DNA from: Ecdyonurus torrentis
Lineage: Eukaryota; Arthropoda; Insecta; Ephemeroptera; Heptageniidae
Length of the DNA stretch: 64,000 bases
Direction of reading: 5' to 3'
Assembly (NCBI GenBank): GCA_949318235.1
Contig: OX439128.1
Span: 57,311,009-57,375,008, forward strand
Below, piece after piece: positions 22,794-36,059 of this stretch; within the stretch, counting starts at the first letter, position 1, and each line of letters starts with the position of its first letter. The notes beneath the pieces were generated by a model, which was not told the origin of the DNA, did not search any database, and saw nothing but the letters and a program-made list of their open reading frames with translations. A program made the translations under genes and the position numbers.

Positions 22794-23531
22794 ATGAAAC
22801 AAAGTTTCTATTTGAAGAACCAAATGTTATTGAATGATAAAAATCATACTTTTTACAAGATTAAAACTAGTTTTGATGATTTCTCAAAAATTAAGAATGC
22901 TACAGACTTACTATTTAACTTAAAACATAGCTTTTTCAATTCTTTACAAAAAAGATGTCTTGAACTTTTTTGCTCCGACGCATACTTTTTGAGTTATTGA
23001 CAATTTTAATTTTCACTCATCATGTAGCCAAACCGAGTCATGAAACAAAGTTTCTATTTGAAGAACCAAATGTTATTGAATGATGAAAATCATAATTTTT
23101 ACACGATTAAAACTAGTTTTGATGATTTCTTTAAAACTAAGAATGCTGCAGACTTCAAATTCAATTCAAAACATAGCTTTTTCAATTCTTTACAAAAAAG
23201 ATGTCTTGAACTTTTTTGCTCCGACGCATACTTTTTGAGTTATTGACAATTTTTGTTTTCACTCATCATGTAGCCAAACCGAGTCATGAAACAAAGTTTC
23301 TATTTTAAGAACCAAATGTTATTGAATGATAAAAATCATACTTTTTACACAATTAAAACTAGTTTTGATGATTTCTCAAAAACTAAGAATGCTACTGACT
23401 TTAAATTTAACTCAAAACGTAGCTTTTTCAATTCTTTACAAAAAAGATGTCTTGAACGTTTTTGCTCCGACGCATACTTTTTGGGTTATTGACAATTTTA
23501 GTTTTCACTCATCATGTAGCCAAACCAAGTC
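22794..23531. repeat. Junction run J-E-A
   Basis: The units are J (22794), E (23040) and A (23286). J here lacks the ccgactc change, having ccgacgc, so its 3' end is not typical J. The A unit carries cacaatt instead of cacgatt near 23350, a CpG-to-CpA change. Confidence 0.85.
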
Positions 23532-26500
23532 ATGAAACAAAGTTTCTATTTCAAGAACCAAATGTTATTGAATGATTAAAATCATACTTTTTACACGATT
23601 AAAATTAGTTTTGATGATTTCTAAGAAACTAAGAATGCTACAGACATCAAATTAAACTCAAAACATAGCTTTTTTATTTCTCTACAAAAAATATGTCTTG
23701 AACTTTTTTTCTCTGACGCATTCTTTTTGGGTTATTGACAATTTTAGTTTTCACTCATCATGTAGCCAAACCAAGTCATGAAACAAAGTTTCTATTTCAA
23801 GAAACAAATGTTATTGAATGATCAAAATCATACTTTTTACACGATTAAAATTAGTTTTGATGGTTTCTCAGAAACTAAGAATGCTACAGACATCAAATTA
23901 AACTCAAAACATAGTTTTTTTACTTCTCTACAAAAAAGATGTCTTGAACTTTTTTGCTCCGACGCATACTTTTTGGGTTATTGACAATTTTAGTTTTCAC
24001 TCATCATGTAGCCAAACCAAGTCATGAAACAAAGTTTCTATTTCAAGAACCAAATGTTATTGAATGATAAAAATCATACTTTTTACACGATTAAAACTAG
24101 TTTTGATGATTTCTCAGAAACTAAGAATGCTACAGACTAACTATTTAACTCAATACATAGCTTTTTCAATTCTCTAAAAAAAGGATGTCTTAAACTTTTT
24201 TGCTCCGACGCATACTTTTTAAGTAATTGACAATTTTAGTTTTCACTCATCATGTAGCTAAACCAAGTCATGAAACAAAGTTTCTATTTGAAGAACCAAA
24301 TGTTATTGAATGATAAAAATCATACTTTTTACACGATTAAAACTAGTTTTGATGATTTCTCAAAAACTAAGAATGCTACAGACATCAAATTAAACTCAAA
24401 ACATAGCTTTTTCAATTCTTTACAAAAAAGATGTCTTGAACTTTTTTGCTCCGACGCATACTTTTTAAGTAATTGACAATTTTAGTTTTCACTCATCATG
24501 TAGCTAAACCAAGTCATGAAACAAAGTTTCTATTTCAAGAAACAAATGTTATTGAATGATCAAAATCATACTTTTTACACGATTAAAATTAGTTTTGATG
24601 GTTTCTCAGAAACTAAGAATGCTACAGACATCAAATTAAACTCAAAACATAGCTTTTTCAATTCTCTACAAAAAATATGTCTTGAACTTTTTTGCTCCGA
24701 CGCATACTTTTTAAGTAATTGACAATTTTAGTTTTCACTCATCATGTAGCCAAACCAAGTCATGAAACAAAGTTTCTATTTCAAGAACCAAATGTTATTG
24801 AATGATAAAAATCATACTTTTTACACGATTAAAACTAGTTTTGATGATTTCTCAAAAACTAAGAATGCTACAGACTTTAAATTTTATTCAAAACATAGTT
24901 TTTTTACTTCTCTACAAAAAAGATGTCTTGAACTTTTTTGCTCCGACGCATACTTTTTGGGTTATTGACAATTTTAGTTTTCACTCATCATGTAGCCAAA
25001 CCAAGTCATGAAACAAAGTTTCTATTTGAAGAACCAAATGTTATTGAATGATAAAAATCATACTTTTTACACGATTAAAACTAGTTTTGATGATTTCTCA
25101 GAAACTAAGAAAGCTACAGACATCAAATTAAACTCAAAACATAGCTTTTTCAATTTTCTACAAAAAATATGTCTTGAACTTTTTTGCTCCGACGCATACT
25201 TTTTGGGTTATTGACAATTTTAGTTTTCACTCATCATGTAGCCAAACCAAGTCATGAAACAAAGTTTCTATTTCAAGAACCAAATGTTATTGAATGATAA
25301 AAATCATACTTTTTACACGATTACAACTAGTTTTGATGATTTCTCAGAAACTAAGAATGCTACAGACTAACTATTTAATTTAAAACATAGCTTTTTCAAT
25401 TCTCTACAAAAGAGATGACAAACTTTTTTGCTCCGACGCATACTTTTTAGGTAATTGACAATTTTAGTTTTCACTCATCATGTAGCCAAACCAAGTCATG
25501 AAACAAAGTTTCTATTTGAAGAACCAAATGTTATTGAATGATAAAAATCATACTTTTTACACGATTACAACTAGTTTTGATGATTTCTCAGAAACTAAGA
25601 ATGCTACAGACTAACTATTTAATTTAAAACATAGCTTTTTCAATTCTCTACAAAAGAGATGACAAACTTTTTTGCTCCGACGCATACTTTTTAGGTAATT
25701 GACAATTTTAGTTTTCACTCATCATGTAGCCAAACCAAGTCATGAAACAAAGTTTCTATTTGAAGAACCAAATGTTATTGAATGATAAAAATCATACTTT
25801 TTACAAGATTAAAACTAGTTTTGATGATTTCTCAAAAATTAAGAATGCTACAGACTTACTATTTAACTTAAAACATAGCTTTTTCAATTCTTTACAAAAA
25901 AGATGTCTTGAACTTTTTTGCTCCGACTCATACTTTTTGAGTTATTGACATTTTTAGTTTTCACTCATCATGTAGCCAAACCAAGTCATGAAAGAAAGTT
26001 TCTATTTCAAGAACCAAATGTTATTGAATGATAAAAATCATACTTTTTACACGATTAAAACTAGTTTTGATGATTTCTCAAAAACTAAGAATGCTACAGA
26101 CTTTAAATTAAACTCAAAACATAGCTTTTTCAATTCTTTACAAAAAAGATGTCTTGAACTTTTTTGCTCCGACGCATACTTTTTAAGTAATTGACAATTT
26201 TAGTTTTCACTCATCATGTAGCTAAACCAAGTCATGAAACAAAGTTTCTATTTCAAGAAACAAATGTTATTGAATGATCAAAATCATACTTTTTACACGA
26301 TTAAAATTAGTTTTGATGGTTTCTCAGAAACTAAGAATGCTACAGACATCAAATTAAACTCAAAACATAGCTTTTTCAATTCTCTACAAAAAATATGTCT
26401 TGAACTTTTTTGCTCCGACGCATACTTTTTGGGTTATTGACAATTTTAGTTTTCACTCATCATGTAGCCAAACCAAGTCATGAAACAAAGTTTCTATTTC

Positions 26501-28443
26501 AAGAACCAAATGTTATTGAATGATAAAAATCATACTTTTTACACGATTACAACTAGTTTTGATGATTTCTCAGAAACTAAGAATGCTACAGACTAACTAT
26601 TTAATTTAAAACATAGCTTTTTCAATTCTCTACAAAAGAGATGACAAACTTTTTTGCTCCGACGCATACTTTTTAGGTAATTGACAATTTTAGTTTTCAC
26701 TCATCATGTAGCCAAACCAAGTCATGAAACAAAGTTTCTATTTGAAGAACCAAATGTTATTGAATGATAAAAATCATACTTTTTACACGATTACAACTAG
26801 TTTTGATGATTTCTCAGAAACTAAGAATGCTACAGACTAACTATTTAATTTAAAACATAGCTTTTTCAATTCTCTACAAAAGAGATGACAAACTTTTTTG
26901 CTCCGACGCATACTTTTTAGGTAATTGACAATTTTAGTTTTCACTCATCATGTAGCCAAACCAAGTCATGAAACAAAGTTTCTATTTGAAGAACCAAATG
27001 TTATTGAATGATAAAAATCATACTTTTTACAAGATTAAAACTAGTTTTGATGATTTCTCAAAAATTAAGAATGCTACAGACTTACTATTTAACTTAAAAC
27101 ATAGCTTTTTCAATTCTTTACAAAAAAGATGTCTTGAACTTTTTTGCTCCGACTCATACTTTTTGGGTTATTGACAATTTTAGTTTTCACTCATCATGTA
27201 GCCAAACCAAGTCATGAAAGAAAGTTTCTATTTCAAGAACCAAATGTTATTGAATGATAAAAATCATACTTTTTACACGATTAAAACTAGTTTTGATGAT
27301 TTCTCAAAAACTAAGAATGCTACAGACTTTAAATTTAACTCAAAACGTAGCTTTTTCAATTCTTTACAAAAAAGATGTCTTGAACTTTTTTGCTCCGACG
27401 CATACTTTTTGAGTTATTGACAATTTTAATTTTCACTCATCATGTAGCCAAACCGAGTCATGAAACAAAGTTTCTATTTGAAGAACCAAATGTTATTGAA
27501 TGATGAAAATCATAATTTTTACACGATTAAAACTAGTTTTGATGATTTCTTTAAAACTAAGAATGCTGCAGACTTCAAATTCAATTCAAAACATAGCTTT
27601 TTCAATTCTTTACAAAAAAGATGTCTTGAACTTTTTTCCTCCGACGCATACTTTTTGAGTTATTGACAATTTTAGTTTTCACTCATCATGTAGCCAAACC
27701 GAGTCATGAAACAAAGTTTCTATTTTAAGAACCAAATGTTATTGAATGATAAAAATCATACTTTTTACACGATTAAAACTAGTTTTGATGATTTCTCAAA
27801 AACTAAGAATGCTACTGACTTTAAATTTAACTCAAAACGTAGCTTTTTCAATTCTTTACAAAAAAGATGTCTTGAACGTTTTTGCTCCGACGCATACTTT
27901 TTGGGTTATTGACAATTTTAGTTTTCACTCATCATGTAGCCAAACCAAGTCATGAAACAAAGTTTCTATTTCAAGAACCAAATGTTATTGAATGATTAAA
28001 ATCATACTTTTTACACGATTAAAATTAGTTTTGATGATTTCTAAGAAACTAAGAATGCTACAGACATCAAATTAAACTCAAAACATAGCTTTTTTATTTC
28101 TCTACAAAAAATATGTCTTGAACTTTTTTTCTCTGACGCATTCTTTTTGGGTTATTGACAATTTTAGTTTTCACTCATCATGTAGCCAAACCAAGTCATG
28201 AAACAAAGTTTCTATTTCAAGAAACAAATGTTATTGAATGATCAAAATCATACTTTTTACACGATTAAAATTAGTTTTGATGGTTTCTCAGAAACTAAGA
28301 ATGCTACAGACATCAAATTAAACTCAAAACATAGTTTTTTTACTTCTCTACAAAAAAGATGTCTTGAACTTTTTTGCTCCGACGCATACTTTTTGGGTTA
28401 TTGACAATTTTAGTTTTCACTCATCATGTAGCCAAACCAAGTC
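23532..28443. repeat. 4912-bp 20-monomer HOR, copy 1
   Basis: The order is B (23532), C, D, F, C2 (24516), G (24762), H (25008), I (25254), I (25498), J (25742), K (25988), C2 with a C-type end (26234), I (26480), I (26724), J (26968), K (27214), E (27460), A (27706), B (27952), C (28198). Four 244-bp I units give 20 x 246 - 8 = 4912. The next base starts the second copy in the same phase. It also contains a nested 1226-bp offset (I-I-J-K at 25254 and 26480). Confidence 0.93.
25254..25497. repeat. Class I monomer (244 bp)
   Basis: Markers are ttacaactag, ctaactatttaatttaaaac, ctacaaaagagatgacaaac and taggtaattg. The gatgacaaac is two bases shorter than gatgtcttgaac. Copies start at 16434, 19848, 21568, 22550, 25254, 25498, 26480, 26724, 30166, 30410, 31392 and 31636. 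They are confined to 16.4-31.9 kb. The common frame is stopped at gactaac. Confidence 0.9.
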
Positions 28444-31400
28444 ATGAAACAAAGTTTCTATTTCAAGAACCAAATGTTATTGAATGATTAAAATCATACT
28501 TTTTACACGATTAAAATTAGTTTTGATGATTTCTAAGAAACTAAGAATGCTACAGACATCAAATTAAACTCAAAACATAGCTTTTTTATTTCTCTACAAA
28601 AAATATGTCTTGAACTTTTTTTCTCTGACGCATTCTTTTTGGGTTATTGACAATTTTAGTTTTCACTCATCATGTAGCCAAACCAAGTCATGAAACAAAG
28701 TTTCTATTTCAAGAAACAAATGTTATTGAATGATCAAAATCATACTTTTTACACGATTAAAATTAGTTTTGATGGTTTCTCAGAAACTAAGAATGCTACA
28801 GACATCAAATTAAACTCAAAACATAGTTTTTTTACTTCTCTACAAAAAAGATGTCTTGAACTTTTTTGCTCCGACGCATACTTTTTGGGTTATTGACAAT
28901 TTTAGTTTTCACTCATCATGTAGCCAAACCAAGTCATGAAACAAAGTTTCTATTTCAAGAACCAAATGTTATTGAATGATAAAAATCATACTTTTTACAC
29001 GATTAAAACTAGTTTTGATGATTTCTCAGAAACTAAGAATGCTACAGACTAACTATTTAACTCAATACATAGCTTTTTCAATTCTCTAAAAAAAGGATGT
29101 CTTAAACTTTTTTGCTCCGACGCATACTTTTTAAGTAATTGACAATTTTAGTTTTCACTCATCATGTAGCTAAACCAAGTCATGAAACAAAGTTTCTATT
29201 TGAAGAACCAAATGTTATTGAATGATAAAAATCATACTTTTTACACGATTAAAACTAGTTTTGATGATTTCTCAAAAACTAAGAATGCTACAGACATCAA
29301 ATTAAACTCAAAACATAGCTTTTTCAATTCTTTACAAAAAAGATGTCTTGAACTTTTTTGCTCCGACGCATACTTTTTAAGTAATTGACAATTTTAGTTT
29401 TCACTCATCATGTAGCTAAACCAAGTCATGAAACAAAGTTTCTATTTCAAGAAACAAATGTTATTGAATGATCAAAATCATACTTTTTACACGATTAAAA
29501 TTAGTTTTGATGGTTTCTCAGAAACTAAGAATGCTACAGACATCAAATTAAACTCAAAACATAGCTTTTTCAATTCTCTACAAAAAATATGTCTTGAACT
29601 TTTTTGCTCCGACGCATACTTTTTAAGTAATTGACAATTTTAGTTTTCACTCATCATGTAGCCAAACCAAGTCATGAAACAAAGTTTCTATTTCAAGAAC
29701 CAAATGTTATTGAATGATAAAAATCATACTTTTTACACGATTAAAACTAGTTTTGATGATTTCTCAAAAACTAAGAATGCTACAGACTTTAAATTTTATT
29801 CAAAACATAGTTTTTTTACTTCTCTACAAAAAAGATGTCTTGAACTTTTTTGCTCCGACGCATACTTTTTGGGTTATTGACAATTTTAGTTTTCACTCAT
29901 CATGTAGCCAAACCAAGTCATGAAACAAAGTTTCTATTTGAAGAACCAAATGTTATTGAATGATAAAAATCATACTTTTTACACGATTAAAACTAGTTTT
30001 GATGATTTCTCAGAAACTAAGAAAGCTACAGACATCAAATTAAACTCAAAACATAGCTTTTTCAATTTTCTACAAAAAATATGTCTTGAACTTTTTTGCT
30101 CCGACGCATACTTTTTGGGTTATTGACAATTTTAGTTTTCACTCATCATGTAGCCAAACCAAGTCATGAAACAAAGTTTCTATTTCAAGAACCAAATGTT
30201 ATTGAATGATAAAAATCATACTTTTTACACGATTACAACTAGTTTTGATGATTTCTCAGAAACTAAGAATGCTACAGACTAACTATTTAATTTAAAACAT
30301 AGCTTTTTCAATTCTCTACAAAAGAGATGACAAACTTTTTTGCTCCGACGCATACTTTTTAGGTAATTGACAATTTTAGTTTTCACTCATCATGTAGCCA
30401 AACCAAGTCATGAAACAAAGTTTCTATTTGAAGAACCAAATGTTATTGAATGATAAAAATCATACTTTTTACACGATTACAACTAGTTTTGATGATTTCT
30501 CAGAAACTAAGAATGCTACAGACTAACTATTTAATTTAAAACATAGCTTTTTCAATTCTCTACAAAAGAGATGACAAACTTTTTTGCTCCGACGCATACT
30601 TTTTAGGTAATTGACAATTTTAGTTTTCACTCATCATGTAGCCAAACCAAGTCATGAAACAAAGTTTCTATTTGAAGAACCAAATGTTATTGAATGATAA
30701 AAATCATACTTTTTACAAGATTAAAACTAGTTTTGATGATTTCTCAAAAATTAAGAATGCTACAGACTTACTATTTAACTTAAAACATAGCTTTTTCAAT
30801 TCTTTACAAAAAAGATGTCTTGAACTTTTTTGCTCCGACTCATACTTTTTGAGTTATTGACAATTTTAGTTTTCACTCATCATGTAGCCAAACCAAGTCA
30901 TGAAAGAAAGTTTCTATTTCAAGAACCAAATGTTATTGAATGATAAAAATCATACTTTTTACACGATTAAAACTAGTTTTGATGATTTCTCAAAAACTAA
31001 GAATGCTACAGACTTTAAATTAAACTCAAAACATAGCTTTTTCAATTCTTTACAAAAAAGATGTCTTGAACTTTTTTGCTCCGACGCATACTTTTTAAGT
31101 AATTAACAATTTTAGTTTTCACTCATCATGTAGCTAAACCAAGTCATGAAACAAAGTTTCTATTTCAAGAAACAAATGTTATTGAATGATCAAAATCATA
31201 CTTTTTACACGATTAAAATTAGTTTTGATGGTTTCTCAGAAACTAAGAATGCTACAGACATCAAATTAAACTCAAAACATAGCTTTTTCAATTCTCTACA
31301 AAAAATATGTCTTGAACTTTTTTGCTCCGACGCATACTTTTTGGGTTATTGACAATTTTAGTTTTCACTCATCATGTAGCCAAACCAAGTCATGAAACAA

Positions 31401-33355
31401 AGTTTCTATTTCAAGAACCAAATGTTATTGAATGATAAAAATCATACTTTTTACACGATTACAACTAGTTTTGATGATTTCTCAGAAACTAAGAATGCTA
31501 CAGACTAACTATTTAATTTAAAACATAGCTTTTTCAATTCTCTACAAAAGAGATGACAAACTTTTTTGCTCCGACGCATACTTTTTAGGTAATTGACAAT
31601 TTTAGTTTTCACTCATCATGTAGCCAAACCAAGTCATGAAACAAAGTTTCTATTTGAAGAACCAAATGTTATTGAATGATAAAAATCATACTTTTTACAC
31701 GATTACAACTAGTTTTGATGATTTCTCAGAAACTAAGAATGCTACAGACTAACTATTTAATTTAAAACATAGCTTTTTCAATTCTCTACAAAAGAGATGA
31801 CAAACTTTTTTGCTCCGACGCATACTTTTTAGGTAATTGACAATTTTAGTTTTCACTCATCATGTAGCCAAACCAAGTCATGAAACAAAGTTTCTATTTG
31901 AAGAACCAAATGTTATTGAATGATAAAAATCATACTTTTTACAAGATTAAAACTAGTTTTGATGATTTCTCAAAAATTAAGAATGCTACAGACTTACTAT
32001 TTAACTTAAAACATAGCTTTTTCAATTCTTTACAAAAAAGATGTCTTGAACTTTTTTGCTCCGACTCATACTTTTTGGGTTATTGACAATTTTAGTTTTC
32101 ACTCATCATGTAGCCAAACCAAGTCATGAAAGAAAGTTTCTATTTCAAGAACCAAATGTTATTGAATGATAAAAATCATACTTTTTACACGATTAAAACT
32201 AGTTTTGATGATTTCTCAAAAACTAAGAATGCTACAGACTTTAAATTTAACTCAAAACGTAGCTTTTTCAATTCTTTACAAAAAAGATGTCTTGAACTTT
32301 TTTGCTCCGACGCATACTTTTTGAGTTATTGACAATTTTAATTTTCACTCATCATGTAGCCAAACCGAGTCATGAAACAAAGTTTCTATTTGAAGAACCA
32401 AATGTTATTGAATGATGAAAATCATAATTTTTACACGATTAAAACTAGTTTTGATGATTTCTTTAAAACTAAGAATGCTGCAGACTTCAAATTCAATTCA
32501 AAACATAGCTTTTTCAATTCTTTACAAAAAAGATGTCTTGAACTTTTTTCCTCCGACGCATACTTTTTGAGTTATTGACAATTTTAGTTTTCACTCATCA
32601 TGTAGCCAAACCGAGTCATGAAACAAAGTTTCTATTTTAAGAACCAAATGTTATTGAATGATAAAAATCATACTTTTTACACGATTAAAACTAGTTTTGA
32701 TGATTTCTCAAAAACTAAGAATGCTACTGACTTTAAATTTAACTCAAAACGTAGCTTTTTCAATTCTTTACAAAAAAGATGTCTTGAACGTTTTTGCTCC
32801 GACGCATACTTTTTGGGTTATTGACAATTTTAGTTTTCACTCATCATGTAGCCAAACCAAGTCATGAAACAAAGTTTCTATTTCAAGAACCAAATGTTAT
32901 TGAATGATTAAAATCATACTTTTTACACGATTAAAATTAGTTTTGATGATTTCTAAGAAACTAAGAATGCTACAGACATCAAATTAAACTCAAAACATAG
33001 CTTTTTTATTTCTCTACAAAAAATATGTCTTGAACTTTTTTTCTCTGACGCATTCTTTTTGGGTTATTGACAATTTTAGTTTTCACTCATCATGTAGCCA
33101 AACCAAGTCATGAAACAAAGTTTCTATTTCAAGAAACAAATGTTATTGAATGATCAAAATCATACTTTTTACACGATTAAAATTAGTTTTGATGGTTTCT
33201 CAGAAACTAAGAATGCTACAGACATCAAATTAAACTCAAAACATAGTTTTTTTACTTCTCTACAAAAAAGATGTCTTGAACTTTTTTGCTCCGACGCATA
33301 CTTTTTGGGTTATTGACAATTTTAGTTTTCACTCATCATGTAGCCAAACCAAGTC
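28444..33355. repeat. 4912-bp 20-monomer HOR, copy 2
   Basis: This copy has the same twenty units in the same order: B (28444), C (28690), D, F, C2 (29428), G, H (29920), I, I, J (30654), K (30900), C2 (31146), I, I, J (31880), K (32126), E (32372), A (32618), B (32864), C (33110). The private ttttcctccg in E (27460) is shared at 32372. Differences noticed between copies are T25951 against A30863 and G26193 against A31105. The composition differs from the 4916-bp unit, so the two 20-monomer duplications are separate events. Confidence 0.93.
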
Positions 33356-34831
33356 ATGAAACAAAGTTTCTATTTCAAGAACCAAATGTTATTGAATGAT
33401 AAAAATCATACTTTTTACACGATTAAAACTAGTTTTGATGATTTCTCAGAAACTAAGAATGCTACAGACTAACTATTTAACTCAATACATAGCTTTTTCA
33501 ATTCTCTAAAAAAAGGATGTCTTAAACTTTTTTGCTCCGACGCATACTTTTTAAGTAATTGACAATTTTAGTTTTCACTCATCATGTAGCTAAACCAAGT
33601 CATGAAACAAAGTTTCTATTTGAAGAACCAAATGTTATTGAATGATAAAAATCATACTTTTTACACGATTAAAACTAGTTTTGATGATTTCTCAAAAACT
33701 AAGAATGCTACAGACATCAAATTAAACTCAAAACATAGCTTTTTCAATTCTTTACAAAAAAGATGTCTTGAACTTTTTTGCTCCGACGCATACTTTTTAA
33801 GTAATTGACAATTTTAGTTTTCACTCATCATGTAGCTAAACCAAGTCATGAAACAAAGTTTCTATTTCAAGAAACAAATGTTATTGAATGATCAAAATCA
33901 TACTTTTTACACGATTAAAATTAGTTTTGATGGTTTCTCAGAAACTAAGAATGCTACAGACATCAAATTAAACTCAAAACATAGCTTTTTCAATTCTCTA
34001 CAAAAAATATGTCTTGAACTTTTTTGCTCCGACGCATACTTTTTAAGTAATTGACAATTTTAGTTTTCACTCATCATGTAGCCAAACCAAGTCATGAAAC
34101 AAAGTTTCTATTTCAAGAACCAAATGTTATTGAATGATAAAAATCATACTTTTTACACGATTAAAACTAGTTTTGATGATTTCTCAAAAACTAAGAATGC
34201 TACAGACTTTAAATTTTATTCAAAACATAGTTTTTTTACTTCTCTACAAAAAAGATGTCTTGAACTTTTTTGCTCCGACGCATACTTTTTGGGTTATTGA
34301 CAATTTTAGTTTTCACTCATCATGTAGCCAAACCAAGTCATGAAACAAAGTTTCTATTTGAAGAACCAAATGTTATTGAATGATAAAAATCATACTTTTT
34401 ACACGATTAAAACTAGTTTTGATGATTTCTCAGAAACTAAGAAAGCTACAGACTAACTATTTAACTCAATACATAGCTTTTTCAATTCTCTAAAAAAAGG
34501 ATGTCTTAAACTTTTTTGCTCCGATGCATACTTTTTAAGTAATTGACAATTTTAGTTTTCACTCATCATGTAGCTAAACCAAGTCATGAAACAAAGTTTC
34601 TATTTGAAGAACCAAATGTTATTGAATGATGAAAATCATAATTTTTACACGATTAAAACTAGTTTTGATGATTTCTTTAAAACTAAGATGGCTGCAGACT
34701 TCAAATTCAATTCAAAACATAGCTTTTTCAATTCTTTACAAAAAAGATGTCTTGAACTTTTTTGCTCCGACGCATACTTTTTGAGTTATTGACAATTTTA
34801 GTTTCCACTCATCATGTAGCCAAACCGAGTC

Positions 34832-35076
34832 ATGAAACAAAGTTTCTATTTTAAGAACCAAATGTTATTGAATGATAAAAATCATACTTTTTACACGATT
34901 AAAACTAGTTTTGATGATTTCTCAAAAACTAAGAATGCTACTGACTTTAAATTTAACTCAAAACGTAGCTTTTTCAATTATTTACAAAAAAGATGTCGTG
35001 AACGTTTTTGCTCCGACGCATACTTTTTGGGTTATTGCCAATTTAATTTTCACTCATCATGTAGCCAAACCAAGTC
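34832..35076. repeat. Class A3 monomer (245 bp; A2 is its relative)
   Basis: This is an A unit with caattattta and a one-base deletion in the 3' part (attgccaatttaatttt in place of attgacaattttagtttt). A3 also has gtcgtgaacg. A3 copies start at 34832, 35815, 38028, 39011, 42454, 44913, 45650, 48355, 49338, 51059, 52042, 55238, 56221, 59417, 60400 and 62367. A2 copies, without the gtcgtg change, start at 12010 and 14222. The tga-to-tgc change plus deletion lets the frame read on to 82 codons, ending at the tga that overlaps the next monomer's atg. Confidence 0.9.
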
Positions 35077-35322
35077 ATGAAACAAAGTTTCTATTTCAAG
35101 AACCAAATGTTATTGAATGATTAAAATCATACTTTTTACACGATTAAAATTAGTTTTGATGGTTTCTCAGAAACTAAGAATGCTACAGACATCAAATTAA
35201 ACTCAAAACATAGCTTTTTCAATTCTCTACAAAAAATATGTCTTGAACTTTTTTTCTCTGACGCATTCTTTTTGGGTTATTGACAATTTTAGTTTTCACT
35301 CATCATGTAGCCAAACCAAGTC
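35077..35322. repeat. Class B3 monomer
   Basis: B3 has the B ends (gattaaaatc, ctctgacgcattc) but a C2-like middle (ggtttctcag, ctttttcaattctctac). Copies start at 12255, 35077, 38273, 39256, 41962, 42699, 45158, 45895, 48600, 49583, 51304, 52287, 55483, 56466, 59662, 60645 and 62612. A hybrid at 14467 ends like C2. B3 almost always follows A2 or A3. The exception is 41962, which follows G and has the tttgaag 5' end. Confidence 0.88.
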
Positions 35323-36059
35323 ATGAAACAAAGTTTCTATTTCAAGAAACAAATGTTATTGAATGATCAAAATCATACTTTTTACACGATTAAAATTAGT
35401 TTTGATGGTTTCTCAGAAACTAAGAATGCTACAGACATCAAATTAAACTCAAAACATAGCTTTTTCAATTCTCTACAAAAAATATGTCTTGAACTTTTTT
35501 GCTCCGACGCATACTTTTTAAGTAATTGACAATTTTAGTTTTCACTCATCATGTAGCCAAACCAAGTCATGAAACAAAGTTTCTATTTGAAGAACCAAAT
35601 GTTATTGAATGATGAAAATCATAATTTTTACACGATTAAAACTAGTTTTGATGATTTCTTTAAAACTAAGATGGCTGCAGACTTCAAATTCAATTCAAAA
35701 CATAGCTTTTTCAATTCTTTACAAAAAAGATGTCTTGAACTTTTTTGCTCCGACGCATACTTTTTGAGTTATTGACAATTTTAGTTTCCACTCATCATGT
35801 AGCCAAACCGAGTCATGAAACAAAGTTTCTATTTTAAGAACCAAATGTTATTGAATGATAAAAATCATACTTTTTACACGATTAAAACTAGTTTTGATGA
35901 TTTCTCAAAAACTAAGAATGCTACTGACTTTAAATTTAACTCAAAACGTAGCTTTTTCAATTATTTACAAAAAAGATGTCGTGAACGTTTTTGCTCCGAC
36001 GCATACTTTTTGGGTTATTGCCAATTTAATTTTCACTCATCATGTAGCCAAACCAAGTC

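Larger units (their letters stand above)
32864..36059. repeat. 3196-bp 13-monomer HOR, copy 1
   Basis: The order is B (32864), C (33110), D (33356), F (33602), C2 (33848), G (34094), D2 (34340), E2 (34586), A3 (34832), B3 (35077), C2 (35323), E2 (35569), A3 (35815). Two 245-bp A3 units give 13 x 246 - 2 = 3196. The first two monomers are also the end of the preceding 4912-bp copy, showing that successive HOR events overlap. Confidence 0.9.
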
